This document shows, piece by piece, positions 63,447-64,000 of a stretch of DNA of 64,000 bases (the first letter of the stretch is position 1; the number at the start of each line of letters is the position of its first letter). The notes under the pieces were generated by a model. That model saw only the letters and a program-made list of their open reading frames with translations, was not told the DNA's origin and searched no databases. Source of the DNA: Mycolicibacterium sp. S2-37 (GTDB taxonomy: Bacteria; Actinomycetota; Actinomycetes; Mycobacteriales; Mycobacteriaceae); assembly GCF_017352375.1 (NCBI RefSeq), contig NZ_JAFEVR010000004.1, forward strand, positions 434,001-498,000, written 5' to 3'. Made by a program: the position numbers and the translations under genes.

Positions 63447-63923
63447 ATGACCGATCGCATCGAGGTACAGCGCCTCATTCCCGCCCCCGCAGAGACGATC
63501 TTCGCCGTGCTCTGCGACCCGCAGGGTCACGTCGCGATCGATGCCACCGGCATGCTGCAGGACGCCGACGGGCAACCGGTCAGCGCGGTCGGCGACAGCT
63601 TCGTCGTCCACATGGACCGGGAGGCGCTCAACGACTTCCCGATGGGCAAATACGATGTGACGGTCGAGATCCGGGAGTTCGAGCAGAATCGCCGGATCGC
63701 CTGGACCATCCTCGGCCAGATCCGCCCGCAGATCGGCCACGTGTACGGATACACCCTGGAGCCGACCGATGGGGGCACCCTCGTGACGTCGTTCTACGAC
63801 TGGTCACAGATCGACGACAAGTGGCGCGAGGCCGGCATCTTCCCCGTCATCTCCGAGCCCGCCCTCCGCGGCACGCTGGGCATTCTCGACCGCGCCGCCC
63901 GGCGGGGCTACGTGCGCAGCTAA
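63447..63923 (+). CDS. SRPBCC (START-like) family protein
   Basis: 158 aa from ATG 63447. TDRIEVQRLIPAPAETIFAVLCDPQGHVAID is the standard start of the polyketide-cyclase/AHSA1-like fold, with the hydrophobic-cavity pattern continuing to TSFYDWSQI. Binds a hydrophobic ligand. Divergent from the AraC gene with a shared 24-base gap if the longer AraC form is real. Confidence 0.8.
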   Translation: MTDRIEVQRLIPAPAETIFAVLCDPQGHVAIDATGMLQDADGQPVSAVGDSFVVHMDREALNDFPMGKYDVTVEIREFEQNRRIAWTILGQIRPQIGHVYGYTLEPTDGGTLVTSFYDWSQIDDKWREAGIFPVISEPALRGTLGILDRAARRGYVRS

Positions 63924-63936
63924 ACCTCCACGCGTC

Positions 63937-63981
63937 GTCAACTCATGGTTGACGTGACGACCTCGTCAACTTAAAGTTGAC
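63937..63981 (+). promoter_or_regulatory. Tandem palindromic operators
   Basis: GTCAAC-TCATG-GTTGAC (63937-63953) and GTCAAC-TTAAA-GTTGAC (63965-63981): identical 6-bp arms, 5-base centres, 28-base period, just before the ATG at 63985. Looks like a pair of regulator-binding sites for an autoregulated gene. Confidence 0.7.
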
Positions 63982-63984
63982 GAT

Positions 63985-64000
63985 ATGACCGACCCGATCA
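63985..64000 (+). CDS. Start of a gene running off the window
   Basis: ATG ACC GAC CCG ATC: five codons only. Position behind two palindromes suggests a small transcription regulator. Confidence 0.4.

Overview
The window is high-GC actinobacterial DNA. Positions 1 to about 60015 are most of an integrated temperate mycobacteriophage. Positions 60016-64000 are bacterial chromosome, most likely Mycobacterium/Mycolicibacterium: a secreted lipase-like protein, small secreted proteins, an AraC regulator, an SRPBCC protein and a PGRS-like fragment. The phage assignment rests on densely packed small genes with ATGA/GTGA overlaps, a tyrosine integrase next to a duplicated tRNA 3' end, a repressor, and a mycobacteriophage-type gene set: Ku, WhiB, ThyX, class II ribonucleotide reductase, DUF2828/Ro and an FDXHR zinc protein. 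No capsid, portal, terminase, tape-measure or lysis genes are visible, so the prophage must extend left of position 1. The Ku gene and the gene density suggest a large Omega-like phage; this is an inference.

Layout. (1) 1-9003, plus strand: a rightward early arm of about 28 small genes, mostly unrecognised, carrying Ku and an antisense HNH gene, and driven by promoters with a repeated TTGACAC-CTAG motif. (2) 9240-11444: a secreted PGRS-repeat protein. Facing it across a shared terminator, 11512-13491 (minus) encodes a virion-type protein with a GH172/DUF2961-like glycosidase region. (3) 13566-60000 is almost entirely minus strand: a nucleotide metabolism block (class II RNR, DnaQ-like exonucleases, MazZ-like and MazG-like pyrophosphohydrolases, later ThyX), tRNAs (Gln, Trp, Leu, Pro), an RNA repair pair (RNA ligase at 27414 and polynucleotide kinase/phosphatase at 40294), a replication and recombination block (RepA-like ATPase, prim-pol, SSB-like, Holliday resolvase, RecB-like nuclease), WhiB, a four-gene paralogue array (46595-48052), a Ro-like protein (51171) and a small-membrane-protein block that includes a canonical TVGYGD potassium channel (53388). 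(4) 55645-59842: an esterase, divergent DNA-binding regulators, a 7-TM lysogeny-associated protein and the integrase. (5) attR at about 59993-60015, then host genes.

Functional themes. Several genes keep the deoxynucleotide pool supplied or filtered. A second group handles RNA: ligase, end-healing kinase, Ro-like protein, tRNAs and at least three sets of structured tRNA-like or Y-RNA-like sequences. A third group acts at the cell envelope: the PGRS protein, the GH172-like protein, the K+ channel, four or five lipoproteins, the esterase and many single-TM microproteins. The intergenic gap at 34763-34818 contains a perfect 14-bp ParB-box (parS) core. Two minus-strand genes appear to start at ATA codons preceded by good Shine-Dalgarno sites. 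All functional calls come from reading the sequence; no database search was possible.
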